Shown: positions 1 to 6,751, counted from the first letter of the stretch. The stretch is 6,751 nucleotides of DNA from Bacteroidales bacterium (GCA_017618935.1 JAFZTG010000113.1:1-6751), one strand, 5' to 3'. Numbers and translations are program-made. The notes: generated from the sequence alone by a model not told the origin.

Positions 1-543
1 AATGCCTCCATCGAATGCTACAACAGCGTACTCGCGAATTGCGAATATTCCATTGTGAACGTGCAAGGTGGCTCATTCCACTCGGTGCATAACACTATTT
101 ATAATGAAGGGACTCCACAGGGACGGAAATATTTTTCGTCGGTTTCTATCAGCGACTACAAAACCGACTCAACCACCACGCTCACTAAAAAAGCTGAATT
201 CTACAATACAATTATTGTAGGCTCAATGTCGAATGAAATCACCATTACCGCGGAAAACGGCGACAATTCCATGCCGTGCGTGTTCCAAAACTGTCTGCTC
301 CGCGACACATATACAAAAGCCGACAGTACATATTATATTGACAACGTGTTCTACGACCGTGAAAAAACACTCTTTACGCAACCGGGAGTTTATACGCTTG
401 ATTCGCTTTCGCAGGCAATCAACATTGGAAAGCTGGAGTTCGCAAACTCCCACCCCACCGATTTGCTGACACATTCCCGTACCGCCGACGGCAACCCTGA
501 CGCTGGAGCCATAGAATATTATTATGAAGAAAAGAAAGAGTAA
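1..543 (+). CDS. C-terminal part of a secreted right-handed beta-helix (choice-of-anchor Q-like) protein, 5' truncated
   Basis: The frame is open from the first base to the TAA at 541-543, giving 180 residues of a protein whose start lies outside the window. The visible part alternates short beta-strand-like stretches with Asn-rich turns (YNSVLANCEYS, VHNTIYNEG, FYNTIIVGS, FQNCLL), the pattern of pectate-lyase-like parallel beta-helix proteins. It ends with NPDAGAIEYYYE, which resembles the D-I-G-A-Y-E ending of the choice-of-anchor Q group of Bacteroidota surface proteins. I infer an exported, possibly surface-attached protein; its substrate or partner cannot be told from this fragment, and the signal peptide would be upstream. 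The last 20 bases overlap the start of the next gene, suggesting cotranscription and translational coupling. An alternative is a generic repeat-rich adhesin or polysaccharide-binding protein. Confidence 0.72.
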   Translation, partial: NASIECYNSVLANCEYSIVNVQGGSFHSVHNTIYNEGTPQGRKYFSSVSISDYKTDSTTTLTKKAEFYNTIIVGSMSNEITITAENGDNSMPCVFQNCLLRDTYTKADSTYYIDNVFYDREKTLFTQPGVYTLDSLSQAINIGKLEFANSHPTDLLTHSRTADGNPDAGAIEYYYEEKKE

Positions 544-1576
544 ACTATTTCTGATATTTTGTTTTTTGAATCTATGCTGTTTCGCACAACAGCCTGATTT
601 TCTATTTATGTCGTATAATGTTGAAAATCTGTTTGATACGATAGACAATCCTCACAAAAACGATGACGAATTTTTGCCAACAGGCGAGAAAAAATGGAAT
701 TCATATCGTTACCATAAAAAGTTGCGTGACATAGCAAAAGTGATTGTAGCCGCTGGACAAGACTGGCACAATCCCGACGTGATTGGTCTGTGCGAAGTTG
801 AGAATGACACGTGTTTGAAAGATTTGATTCACAAGACTATACTGTCAAATCTTCATTATAACTATATCCATTACGATTCCGAAGACGCACGTGGAATTGA
901 CGTCGCATTATTATATAATGAACAAACATTCAAGCCGATTTTTCATCAGCCGCTGCGGGTTGTTTTCGACGACGACACAAGCCGTAAAACTCGTGATATT
1001 CTGTATGTTACGGGAATAATAACTGCCACGAACGATACAATCCACATTTTTGAATGTCATTTTCCGTCGCGCCGTGGTGGAAAAATCGAAAGTGAACCGT
1101 ATCGCATGGCGGCGGCACATGTTGTCCGTAACAAAATTGACAGTATTTATTCGAAATATTTTCGCCCATACATTCTTGTTTCTGGCGATTTTAACGACTC
1201 GCCAACAGACAAAAGCATACTGGAAGGCATTAAAGTGATAGGTCTTGCAGCTGCGAAACTCCCAATTATCAGCAATTGCCTTTATGGGCTTGATGACATG
1301 AATGCCGAAGGCACGCACAAATTTCAGGGAGAATGGGAATTTTTGGACCAGGCAATGGTGAGCTGGCATTGGCCATTTGAATATACGATTCAGTATCAAG
1401 TTCTTCAAAACGAATTTTTGCTGAAAAAAAGCGAAAAAACAGGTGAAAGCAGTCCGTACCGAACATATCTCGGGCCCTATTACAAAGGCGGTATCAGCGA
1501 CCATTTGCCAATAATTGTTTCGTTTAAGAAAAATGACCGCAAGCAGATAGAAGAATCACAAACAAGTGGCAAATGA
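524..1576 (+). CDS. Exported endonuclease/exonuclease/phosphatase (EEP) superfamily protein
   Basis: 350 residues. The metal-dependent DNase I-like fold is shown by its motifs in order: YNVENLFD with Asn32, GLCEVEN with metal-ligand Glu91, RGIDVALLY at 124-131, the ECHFPSRRGG segment with His179, GDFNDSP with Asp222 and Asn224, and the C-terminal SDHLP with Asp326 and catalytic His327. All expected catalytic residues are present, so the enzyme should be active on phosphodiester or phosphomonoester bonds. Family members cleave DNA, RNA, phospholipid head groups or inositol phosphates, and the substrate is not predictable here. The N-terminus is a basic stretch plus a hydrophobic core ending CFA-QQ, a good signal peptidase I site, so it is probably periplasmic or secreted; a lipoprotein is less likely because the lipobox (LNLC) is poor. 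The ATG at 524 is chosen because it supplies this signal peptide; Met29 would start inside the fold. It overlaps the upstream gene by 20 bases. Confidence 0.88.
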   Translation: MKKRKSKLFLIFCFLNLCCFAQQPDFLFMSYNVENLFDTIDNPHKNDDEFLPTGEKKWNSYRYHKKLRDIAKVIVAAGQDWHNPDVIGLCEVENDTCLKDLIHKTILSNLHYNYIHYDSEDARGIDVALLYNEQTFKPIFHQPLRVVFDDDTSRKTRDILYVTGIITATNDTIHIFECHFPSRRGGKIESEPYRMAAAHVVRNKIDSIYSKYFRPYILVSGDFNDSPTDKSILEGIKVIGLAAAKLPIISNCLYGLDDMNAEGTHKFQGEWEFLDQAMVSWHWPFEYTIQYQVLQNEFLLKKSEKTGESSPYRTYLGPYYKGGISDHLPIIVSFKKNDRKQIEESQTSGK

Positions 1577-1614
1577 TTCATCGCAATTGGCAACAATCGT
1601 TTTCCCAAAACAAA

Positions 1615-1630
1615 TGTGCCGTTAGGCACA
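1615..1630 (+). other. Small perfect hairpin after the EEP gene
   Basis: TGTGCC (1615-1620) and GGCACA (1625-1630) form a perfect 6-bp stem with a GTTA loop, 39 bases after the stop of the EEP gene. No T-run follows on either strand, so it is not a canonical intrinsic terminator. It may protect the 3' end of the upstream mRNA or act as a weak terminator. Only the inverted repeat is directly visible. Confidence 0.4.
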
Positions 1631-1722
1631 AAATATTGGTAGAAACAAAATTCCCACCACCTGAGTTTTCGTTCAACAACCATCATTTTTCAGTTATCCA
1701 ATAAAATTTTTGCTCATTTCTT

Positions 1723-1752
1723 TTTGCTGAAATCAAAAAAATTGTAATTTTG
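1723..1752 (+). promoter_or_regulatory. Bacteroidota-type promoter of atpDC
   Basis: TTTG at 1723-1726 and TAATTTTG at 1745-1752 match the Bacteroidota primary sigma factor consensus (-33 TTTG, -7 TAnnTTTG) with an 18-base spacer. The start of transcription would be near 1758, leaving an AT-rich leader of about 35 bases before the atpD ATG. No Shine-Dalgarno sequence is seen; the A-rich leader (AATAAATAAAAGAT) is typical for the phylum. Confidence 0.75.
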
Positions 1753-1781
1753 TGGTAACGTACAAATTAAAATAAATATAA

Positions 1782-3302
<1,521 letters not shown>

Positions 3303-3310
3303 TTGTAACT

Positions 3311-3547
3311 ATGACAATTGATATAATTACACCGACAGAAAAATTGTTCTCTGGCACAGCCAAAAGAATCAACCTGCCCGGAAGCAAAGGTTCCTTCGAA
3401 ATTCTCGAAAACCACGCTCCCATTGTTTCAACTCTTGCCGCAGGAAATGTGGTGATAGTTGACGAACAAAATCAAGAGCAGACATTCGCAATTACTGGCG
3501 GTGTGGTGGAACAAGTGCAAAACAAAGTAATTGTATTGGTTGAATAG
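3311..3547 (+). CDS. atpC: F-type ATP synthase subunit epsilon, short form
   Basis: Central-stalk subunit of F1 that joins gamma to the c-ring. 78 residues, against about 139 in E. coli. Family signatures of the N-terminal beta-sandwich are clear: the TPTEKLFSG start, RINLPGSKGSFEILENHAPIV with His35-Ala-Pro37, and the L-AAGNVVIV strand. The protein stops (TAG) just after the last strand of the sandwich, so the C-terminal two-helix domain that inhibits ATP hydrolysis in E. coli and Bacillus is absent. Short epsilon subunits are usual in Bacteroidota, so I read this as natural and not as a truncation; no remnant of a helical domain is visible before the terminator. The 8-base gap after atpD indicates a single transcript. 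Confidence 0.95.
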   Translation: MTIDIITPTEKLFSGTAKRINLPGSKGSFEILENHAPIVSTLAAGNVVIVDEQNQEQTFAITGGVVEQVQNKVIVLVE

Positions 3548-3570
3548 CGTACTTGTTAACTCGCACACAA

Positions 3571-3605
3571 AGAGCTGTCAAATTAATTGGCAGCTCTTTT
3601 TTTTT
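3571..3605 (+). terminator. Rho-independent terminator of atpDC
   Basis: AGAGCTG (3571-3577) pairs with CAGCTCT (3591-3597). The stem continues inward through T-G, C-G, A-T and A-T pairs to an 11-bp hairpin with a five-base loop, followed by nine Ts (3597-3605). It lies 23 bases after the atpC stop and should end the two-gene transcript. Confidence 0.93.
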
Positions 3606-4181
3606 ATTTCCGCTAATTGCATTTGTTTCTGCATTATAATTATACAAATCGAATAATGTGATTTGCATAATTTGAAAAAATAATAATAGAAAACAGATGT
3701 ATATTGTACTGGATTCGGACAGTTTTGCTGTAATGATTTGTTCACTCCCCTGTTCATTTCTGTTTACAACCAGAAAAATTTAGTGAATAAATTTTCCAAT
3801 AAAATTGTACTAAAATTTTTGGAATAAATAAAATCTATTGCGGTAAACAAGATTTTGAATTATGCAAAAAAATAAGCACGTTTGATTGAGAAATTATAAA
3901 CATAAAAAGGAACAGATGAACACGAAAAAATAATAAACAATTCTCTGTTTATCCGATTTTACGGCAGTTTGTTAATAATTCAAAATAAAGATTGATTTTC
4001 AGAAAATTAAGAATTTCATAACCTGTTTATATTTGTTCCTAACTTTCTTTTTATGTTCAAAACAAGTAAAATCGAAAAAAAATTAAAACCAATTCACCGC
4101 CCTATAATAACAACCATATAGTTTTAAATAAATAAAAAATAATATAATATTTTAATTGTGTGGAAATGGTTTTGAAAACTG
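3606..4181. other. Long AT-rich spacer without a convincing gene
   Basis: All frames on both strands are broken by frequent stops; the longest + strand ATG reading frame noticed is 28 codons (3697-3783), with no family resemblance. Two small inverted repeats are visible: AAAATTTA / TAAATTTT at 3775-3782 and 3788-3795 (five-base loop), and ATAAACA / TGTTTAT at 3933-3939 and 3946-3952 (six-base loop). Neither is followed by a T-run. No TTTG / TAnnTTTG pair with proper spacing stood out. It could hold an unrecognised small RNA, a nucleoid-protein binding region or the decayed remains of a gene, but nothing specific can be supported. Confidence 0.6.
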
Positions 4182-4194
4182 ATGCGGAAAAATG

Positions 4195-4226
4195 GTTGGT
4201 CGTTTCCGAAATTTGTAATACATTTC
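4195..4226 (+). promoter_or_regulatory. Possible promoter of dut
   Basis: TTGG at 4195-4198 and TACATTTC at 4219-4226 resemble the Bacteroidota -33 and -7 elements (three of four and five of six defined positions) with a 20-base spacer. Transcription would start near 4232, about 13 bases before the dut ATG at 4245. This placement also argues against the longer reading frame that begins at 4182. Confidence 0.4.
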
Positions 4227-4244
4227 ACAAAAATTTTAGTTGTG

Positions 4245-4679
4245 ATGAAACTTAAGATTGTAAACAAATCAAAACATCAGTTGCCAGCATATTCTACAGA
4301 ATATTCGGCAGGAATGGATTTACGTGCGAATATTGACGAACCAGTGGTGCTTGCTCCAATGCAACGTGCTATAATCCCTACGGGATTATTTATAGAACTG
4401 CCTGAAGGCTACGAAGCACAAATTCGGCCAAGAAGTGGTTTAGCTGCAAAATTTGGCATTACGGTGCTCAATTCTCCAGGAACGATTGATGCCGACTATC
4501 GTGGCGAAATAAAAGCTATTTTGGCGAATCTTTCCACTGAGCCGTTTACTATTAACGACGGCGAAAGAATTTGTCAAATGGTGATTGCACAATATGCCAA
4601 AGCCGAAATTATTGAAGTTGAAGAATTATCGGAAACGGTAAGAGGCGAAGGTGGATTTGGGCACACAGGGGTGAAATAA
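4245..4679 (+). CDS. dut: Deoxyuridine 5'-triphosphate nucleotidohydrolase (dUTPase)
   Basis: Hydrolyses dUTP to dUMP and pyrophosphate, keeping uracil out of DNA and supplying dUMP for thymidylate synthesis; cytoplasmic homotrimer. 144 residues, the normal size. All five trimeric dUTPase motifs are present: AGMDLRA at 22-28, [12 protein letters not shown] at 61-72, the uridine-binding [11 protein letters not shown] at 79-89 with catalytic Asp82 and base-stacking Tyr85, GERICQMVI at 106-114, and the P-loop-like [10 protein letters not shown] at 133-142. The ATG at 4245 is chosen because the protein then begins MKLKIVNKS as in homologues. The frame stays open to an upstream ATG at 4182, but those 21 residues (beginning MRKNGWSF) are not family-like and overlap the likely promoter. 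It is followed by the nucleotidyltransferase after a 68-base gap containing a palindrome. Confidence 0.96.
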   Translation: MKLKIVNKSKHQLPAYSTEYSAGMDLRANIDEPVVLAPMQRAIIPTGLFIELPEGYEAQIRPRSGLAAKFGITVLNSPGTIDADYRGEIKAILANLSTEPFTINDGERICQMVIAQYAKAEIIEVEELSETVRGEGGFGHTGVK

Positions 4680-4703
4680 TTATTAATTATGAGTTATGAT
4701 TTA

Positions 4704-4729
4704 GTAGAGATGAATTAATTCGTTTCTAC
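4704..4729. repeat. 26-base near-perfect palindrome between dut and the nucleotidyltransferase gene
   Basis: The left arm GTAGAGATGAATT (4704-4716) pairs with the right arm AATTCGTTTCTAC (4717-4729) at every position if two G-T wobbles are allowed. As RNA it would form an 11-bp stem with a TTAA loop. No T-run follows on either strand, so it is not a standard terminator. It lies 24 bases after the dut stop and 18 bases before the next ATG, so it could be an operator, an mRNA processing or stability element, or a translation-control hairpin. Confidence 0.6.
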
Positions 4730-4747
4730 AGTAAAAAATAAAAAAAA

Positions 4748-5743
4748 ATGAATCTGATTATTCCAATGGCCGGTATGGGAAAACGAATGCGTCCTCATAC
4801 GCTTTCGATTCCTAAACCGTTGATTCCTGTAGCGGGAAAACCGATTGTACAACGTTTGGTTGAAGACATTTCGCGCGTATGTAAACAGCATATCGACGAA
4901 ATAGCGTTCATTATTCATCCAAGTTTTGGTAACGATGTTGAACAAATGCTGTTGAACATAGCGAAATCGTTGGGTGCAACGGGTAAAATTTGTTATCAGG
5001 AAGAACCGAAAGGAACTGCACACGCGATTTTATGTGCTGGCGATTCTTTGCGTAACAATGTGGTTGTGGCGTTTGCCGACACGTTATTTATTGCTGATTT
5101 TAATCTTGATACAACAAAAGATTCCATTATTTGGGTGCAAAAAGTTGCTGATCCGTCGGCGTTTGGTGTGGTAAAACTCAATAATGAAGGTATGATTACC
5201 GATTTTGTTGAAAAACCGAAGGAATTTGTTTCCGACCTGGCAATCATTGGAATCTACTATTTCAAAGATGGCAAAAATCTTCGTGCAGAATTACAGTATT
5301 TGATTGATAATAATGTAATTAAAGGTACTGAATACCAGTTAACCGATGCATTGGAAAATATGAAAAATAAGGGTCTTGCGTTCTATACTGGCGAAGTAAA
5401 CGAATGGCTTGATTGCGGAAACAAAAATGCAACGGTGCAAACAAATCAACGCGTTTTAGTGAATTGTGGAAGCGAAATTTCAAAAGAGGCAGAAATAGTC
5501 AGTTCGCAGATAATTGAGCCGTGTTTCATAGCAAAAGGGGCTAAAATAGTCAATTCTGTAGTTGGTCCGTATGTTTCGGTAGGAGAGGGGACGGAAATTT
5601 TAAATTCCGTTGTTTCAAATTCTATCATTCAAACTAACAGTGTGTTGTTAAATGTGAACATTACAAATTCAATGGTTGGAAATTCAGTAAAAATGCAAAA
5701 AACAGCCGAAGAACTGAGCGTTGGGGATTATAATGAGTTGTAA
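4748..5743 (+). CDS. Sugar-phosphate nucleotidyltransferase with left-handed beta-helix C-terminus
   Basis: 331 residues, cytoplasmic. Family members condense a sugar 1-phosphate with an NTP to give a nucleotide sugar and pyrophosphate. The N-terminal Rossmann-like domain carries GMGKRMRPHT...PKPLIPVAGKP at 9-32, the nucleotide-binding signature with Lys23, then QEEPKGTAHAI at 84-94, the metal-ligand region FADTLF with Asp111, an EKP motif and the GTEYQLTDAL segment that shapes the sugar pocket. From about residue 245 the protein has isoleucine/valine hexapeptide repeats (VSSQIIEPCFIAKGAKIVNSV and on to about 318), a left-handed beta-helix. This layout resembles RmlA/GlmU-like enzymes; specificity (glucose-, mannose- or another 1-phosphate) cannot be read from sequence. 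The usual G-D before the metal site is A-D here. It starts after an A-rich leader and, with no obvious promoter of its own, is probably cotranscribed with dut. Confidence 0.9.
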   Translation: MNLIIPMAGMGKRMRPHTLSIPKPLIPVAGKPIVQRLVEDISRVCKQHIDEIAFIIHPSFGNDVEQMLLNIAKSLGATGKICYQEEPKGTAHAILCAGDSLRNNVVVAFADTLFIADFNLDTTKDSIIWVQKVADPSAFGVVKLNNEGMITDFVEKPKEFVSDLAIIGIYYFKDGKNLRAELQYLIDNNVIKGTEYQLTDALENMKNKGLAFYTGEVNEWLDCGNKNATVQTNQRVLVNCGSEISKEAEIVSSQIIEPCFIAKGAKIVNSVVGPYVSVGEGTEILNSVVSNSIIQTNSVLLNVNITNSMVGNSVKMQKTAEELSVGDYNEL

Positions 5744-5777
5744 GAATTAATGGTTGAATCAATGTAAAATTATAAAA

Positions 5778-6197
5778 ATGGAAGAAAAAATAATTTATGA
5801 GGGTTCTCCATCGCAATGGACAAACTTTAAGATTTTTTTCCTTTGCGGATTATTTTGTTGGCTAATCATACCGATTTTCATAGCTTTATACTATTATTTT
5901 GAGACAAAATGTACAAGAACAACCATCAGTACTAAACGTATAATTGTAGAGCGCGGATTGTTTTCCAAACGTACTGATGAAATTCTTTTGAAAAGAGTAA
6001 CGGATACAAAATTATTTGAACCATTTCTTTTACGTATTCTTGGATTATCAAATTTGATGGTATATTCTACTGATAAAACTCGTCCTGAGCTATTTGTTGC
6101 TGCAATTCGTAATGGAAGAAATATTTGGAATGAACTCCGTGCAGCGGTAGAAATAGAACGTAAAGAGGTACGCGAATTTGAACAAAGATTTGCTTAA
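5778..6197 (+). CDS. Small membrane-anchored bacterial PH-domain (bPH2, DUF304-like) protein
   Basis: 139 residues. A short N-terminal segment (MEEKIIYEGSPSQW) is followed by one strongly hydrophobic span at about 17-41 (FKIFFLCGLF...IALYYYF), long enough to cross the membrane or form a tight hairpin. The rest matches the bacterial PH-2 pattern: TRTTISTKRIIVERGLFSKRTDEILLKRVTDTKL at 46-79 (Y/T-x-T-x-x-R-I-x-V-x-x-G-x-x-S/F-K...), then FLLRILGLSNLMVYSTD at 83-99. The C-terminus is charged and probably helical. The role is unknown; relatives (YdbS/YdbT type) are membrane proteins without an assigned reaction. The ATG at 5778 is chosen because it follows an A-rich stretch and begins directly with the domain; an in-frame TTG at 5754 would add eight residues. 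It lies 34 bases after the nucleotidyltransferase and is followed by a terminator, so it is likely the last gene of a dut-to-PH unit. Confidence 0.85.
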   Translation: MEEKIIYEGSPSQWTNFKIFFLCGLFCWLIIPIFIALYYYFETKCTRTTISTKRIIVERGLFSKRTDEILLKRVTDTKLFEPFLLRILGLSNLMVYSTDKTRPELFVAAIRNGRNIWNELRAAVEIERKEVREFEQRFA

Positions 6198-6230
6198 TAT
6201 TTATTGGAGCGTTAAAAACCTTTTTCCAAA

Positions 6231-6262
6231 GGCGGGGCTGGTGCAGTTCCGCCGATTTTTTT
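6231..6262 (+). terminator. Rho-independent terminator after the PH-domain gene
   Basis: GGCGGGGCTG (6231-6240) pairs with CAGTTCCGCC (6244-6253) over ten positions, two of them G-U, around a three-base loop. Two bases later come seven Ts (6256-6262). It starts 33 bases after the PH-gene stop and is one of the few GC-rich spots in this spacer. Confidence 0.87.
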
Positions 6263-6275
6263 CATAGAGTCACGT

Positions 6276-6329
6276 AAAAGTTTTCACTATACTGAAAACT
6301 TTTTTTAAAAACTGCGAAAGTTTTCAGTA
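6276..6329 (+). repeat. Three-armed repeat forming two mutually exclusive hairpins
   Basis: The 10-mer AAAGTTTTCA occurs at 6277-6286 and again at 6317-6326, with its exact reverse complement TGAAAACTTT at 6293-6302 between them. Pairing arms 1 and 2 gives a perfect 11-bp hairpin (6276-6286 with 6293-6303, six-base loop) whose 3' arm runs into a T-run (6300-6306), like an intrinsic terminator. Pairing arms 2 and 3 gives a perfect 13-bp hairpin (6290-6302 with 6317-6329, 14-base loop) that excludes the first. The base pairing is seen directly; any switching role is inference. Confidence 0.7.
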
Positions 6330-6402
6330 GTAACATCAGAATGTAGCATTCATTTTCATCATCTTTTTCTCAAAATACTCCGTTTTCTGACATTTCATGC
6401 CG

Positions 6403-6553
6403 AAAATAGGCTTTTAAAATGGGCAAACTGGGTCATTTTAGTGGTGATTTTACTCGTTTGTCAAGAGAATTTCAGAAAAAATTTAGCCTATTTTACAAAA
6501 CAAAACTAAATAAAAAGTAACTAAACACCTAAAAAGTGAGTAAAATCAGCACT
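6403..6553. repeat. Interlocked inverted repeats upstream of the last gene
   Basis: Two inverted-repeat pairs cross each other. Pair X is AAAATAGGCT (6403-6412) with AGCCTATTTT (6485-6494), exact over 10 bases. Pair Y is 6440-6459 with 6534-6553, agreeing at 17 of 20 positions and exact over the core TGATTTTACTC / GAGTAAAATCA (6445-6455 and 6538-6548). A third short hairpin, TAAAATG / CATTTTA (6415-6421 and 6434-6440), lies inside. The order X-Y-X'-Y' means that both pairs can form together only as a pseudoknot. No long reading frame was seen here on either strand. Confidence 0.6.
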
Positions 6554-6592
6554 TAGAGGGCTATTGGGTATAGACAACTTAAATTTTTTATG

Positions 6593-6600
6593 CATCTTTG
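6593..6600 (+). promoter_or_regulatory. Likely -7 element for the gene at the right edge
   Basis: CATCTTTG differs from the Bacteroidota -7 consensus TAnnTTTG at one defined position and lies 12 bases before the ATG at 6613. No clean TTTG -33 box occurs at the usual distance; the closest is TTGG at 6564-6567 with a 25-base spacer, which is long. GAGG at 6604-6607 could act as a Shine-Dalgarno for the same gene, but transcription would then start very close to it. Confidence 0.4.
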
Positions 6601-6612
6601 TCGAGGAAAAAA

Positions 6613-6751
6613 ATGATATTAAACGATAATAATAGAAATATTTATACCAGAATGAATGAGGTTAATATAGAGGCACTTGCGCAAGAAGTGAGAGGGTTAC
6701 GCAACGAGATTAAAGAATTGCAAGATGTATTACAAAAGAATTTTTTACAGA
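6613..6751 (+). CDS. Start of an unidentified protein with an N-terminal coiled coil, cut by the window end
   Basis: 46 codons are visible, with no stop before the window ends. The first 15 residues are Asn-rich and polar. From about residue 19 the sequence has hydrophobic residues in a regular 4-3-4-3-4 spacing (Leu22, Val26, Leu29, Ile33, Leu36, Leu40) separated by charged residues, the pattern of a leucine zipper or short coiled coil. The ATG at 6613 is preceded by GAGG at a usable distance and by a -7-like box. Such N-termini occur on transposases, small DNA-binding proteins and HTH (excisionase-like) proteins of Bacteroidota, but nothing visible decides between these. The repeat-rich spacer before it would fit an accessory or mobile gene; this is only inference. 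Confidence 0.6.
   Translation, partial: MILNDNNRNIYTRMNEVNIEALAQEVRGLRNEIKELQDVLQKNFLQ

Noticed and set aside
223..648. Minus-strand open frame across the beta-helix and EEP gene junction
   Set aside because: It covers two supported + strand genes and its product is unlike any known family.
911..1504. Long minus-strand open frame inside the EEP gene
   Set aside because: The + strand frame has all catalytic motifs of the EEP family; the antisense frame has no recognisable domain and no start signals.
1615..1630. Hairpin after the EEP gene as an intrinsic terminator
   Set aside because: The stem is only 6 bp and is followed by AAAATATTGG with no T-run, so it is kept only as a hairpin.
3697..3783. 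28-codon reading frame with ATG in the AT-rich gap (begins MYIVLDSDSF)
   Set aside because: Too short, no promoter with proper spacing, no recognisable family, and a frame of this length is expected by chance in a gap this size.
6204..6229. TTGGA / TCCAA inverted repeat just before the terminator
   Set aside because: Five base pairs with a 16-base loop is within chance expectation; the terminator next to it is much stronger.
6338..6436. Two tiny minus-strand reading frames joined by an ATGA overlap (about 13 and 20 codons)
   Set aside because: The overlap looks like coupled genes, but both are very short, overlap the inverted repeats and have no supporting start region; chance is the simpler explanation.

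Overview
The window is a chromosomal segment from a member of the Bacteroidota, probably Bacteroidales. The evidence is a promoter of the TTTG / TAnnTTTG type in front of atpD, A-rich start regions with no clear Shine-Dalgarno, an ATP synthase beta subunit carrying the long insertion typical of the phylum, a very short epsilon subunit, and low GC (very AT-rich spacers, moderately AT-rich genes). All supported genes are on the + strand.

Layout. (1) 1-1576: the 3' end of a secreted beta-helix type protein, overlapped by 20 bases by a gene for an exported endonuclease/exonuclease/phosphatase-superfamily enzyme. (2) 1577-1793: spacer with a small hairpin and a good Bacteroidota promoter. (3) 1794-3605: a two-gene atpD-atpC unit (catalytic beta and minimal epsilon subunit of F-type ATP synthase), closed by a strong intrinsic terminator, so the other ATP synthase genes lie elsewhere. 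(4) 3606-4244: about 640 bases of extremely AT-rich DNA without a convincing gene, ending in a weak promoter for dut. (5) 4245-6262: dut (dUTPase), a sugar-phosphate nucleotidyltransferase with a left-handed beta-helix tail, and a small membrane-anchored bacterial PH-domain protein, followed by a GC-rich intrinsic terminator. A 26-base near-perfect palindrome sits between dut and the nucleotidyltransferase. (6) 6263-6612: a non-coding stretch unusually dense in inverted repeats, including two mutually exclusive hairpins sharing one arm and two interlocked inverted-repeat pairs. (7) 6613-end: the first 46 codons of an unidentified gene with a leucine-zipper-like heptad pattern.

The genes are mostly housekeeping: energy conversion (atpDC), nucleotide-pool hygiene (dut), nucleotide-sugar synthesis (nucleotidyltransferase) and envelope proteins. 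I see no defence system, CRISPR array, tRNA, rRNA or complete mobile element. The least explained parts are the repeat-rich spacer at 6263-6612 with the cut-off gene after it, and the long AT-rich gap at 3606-4181.
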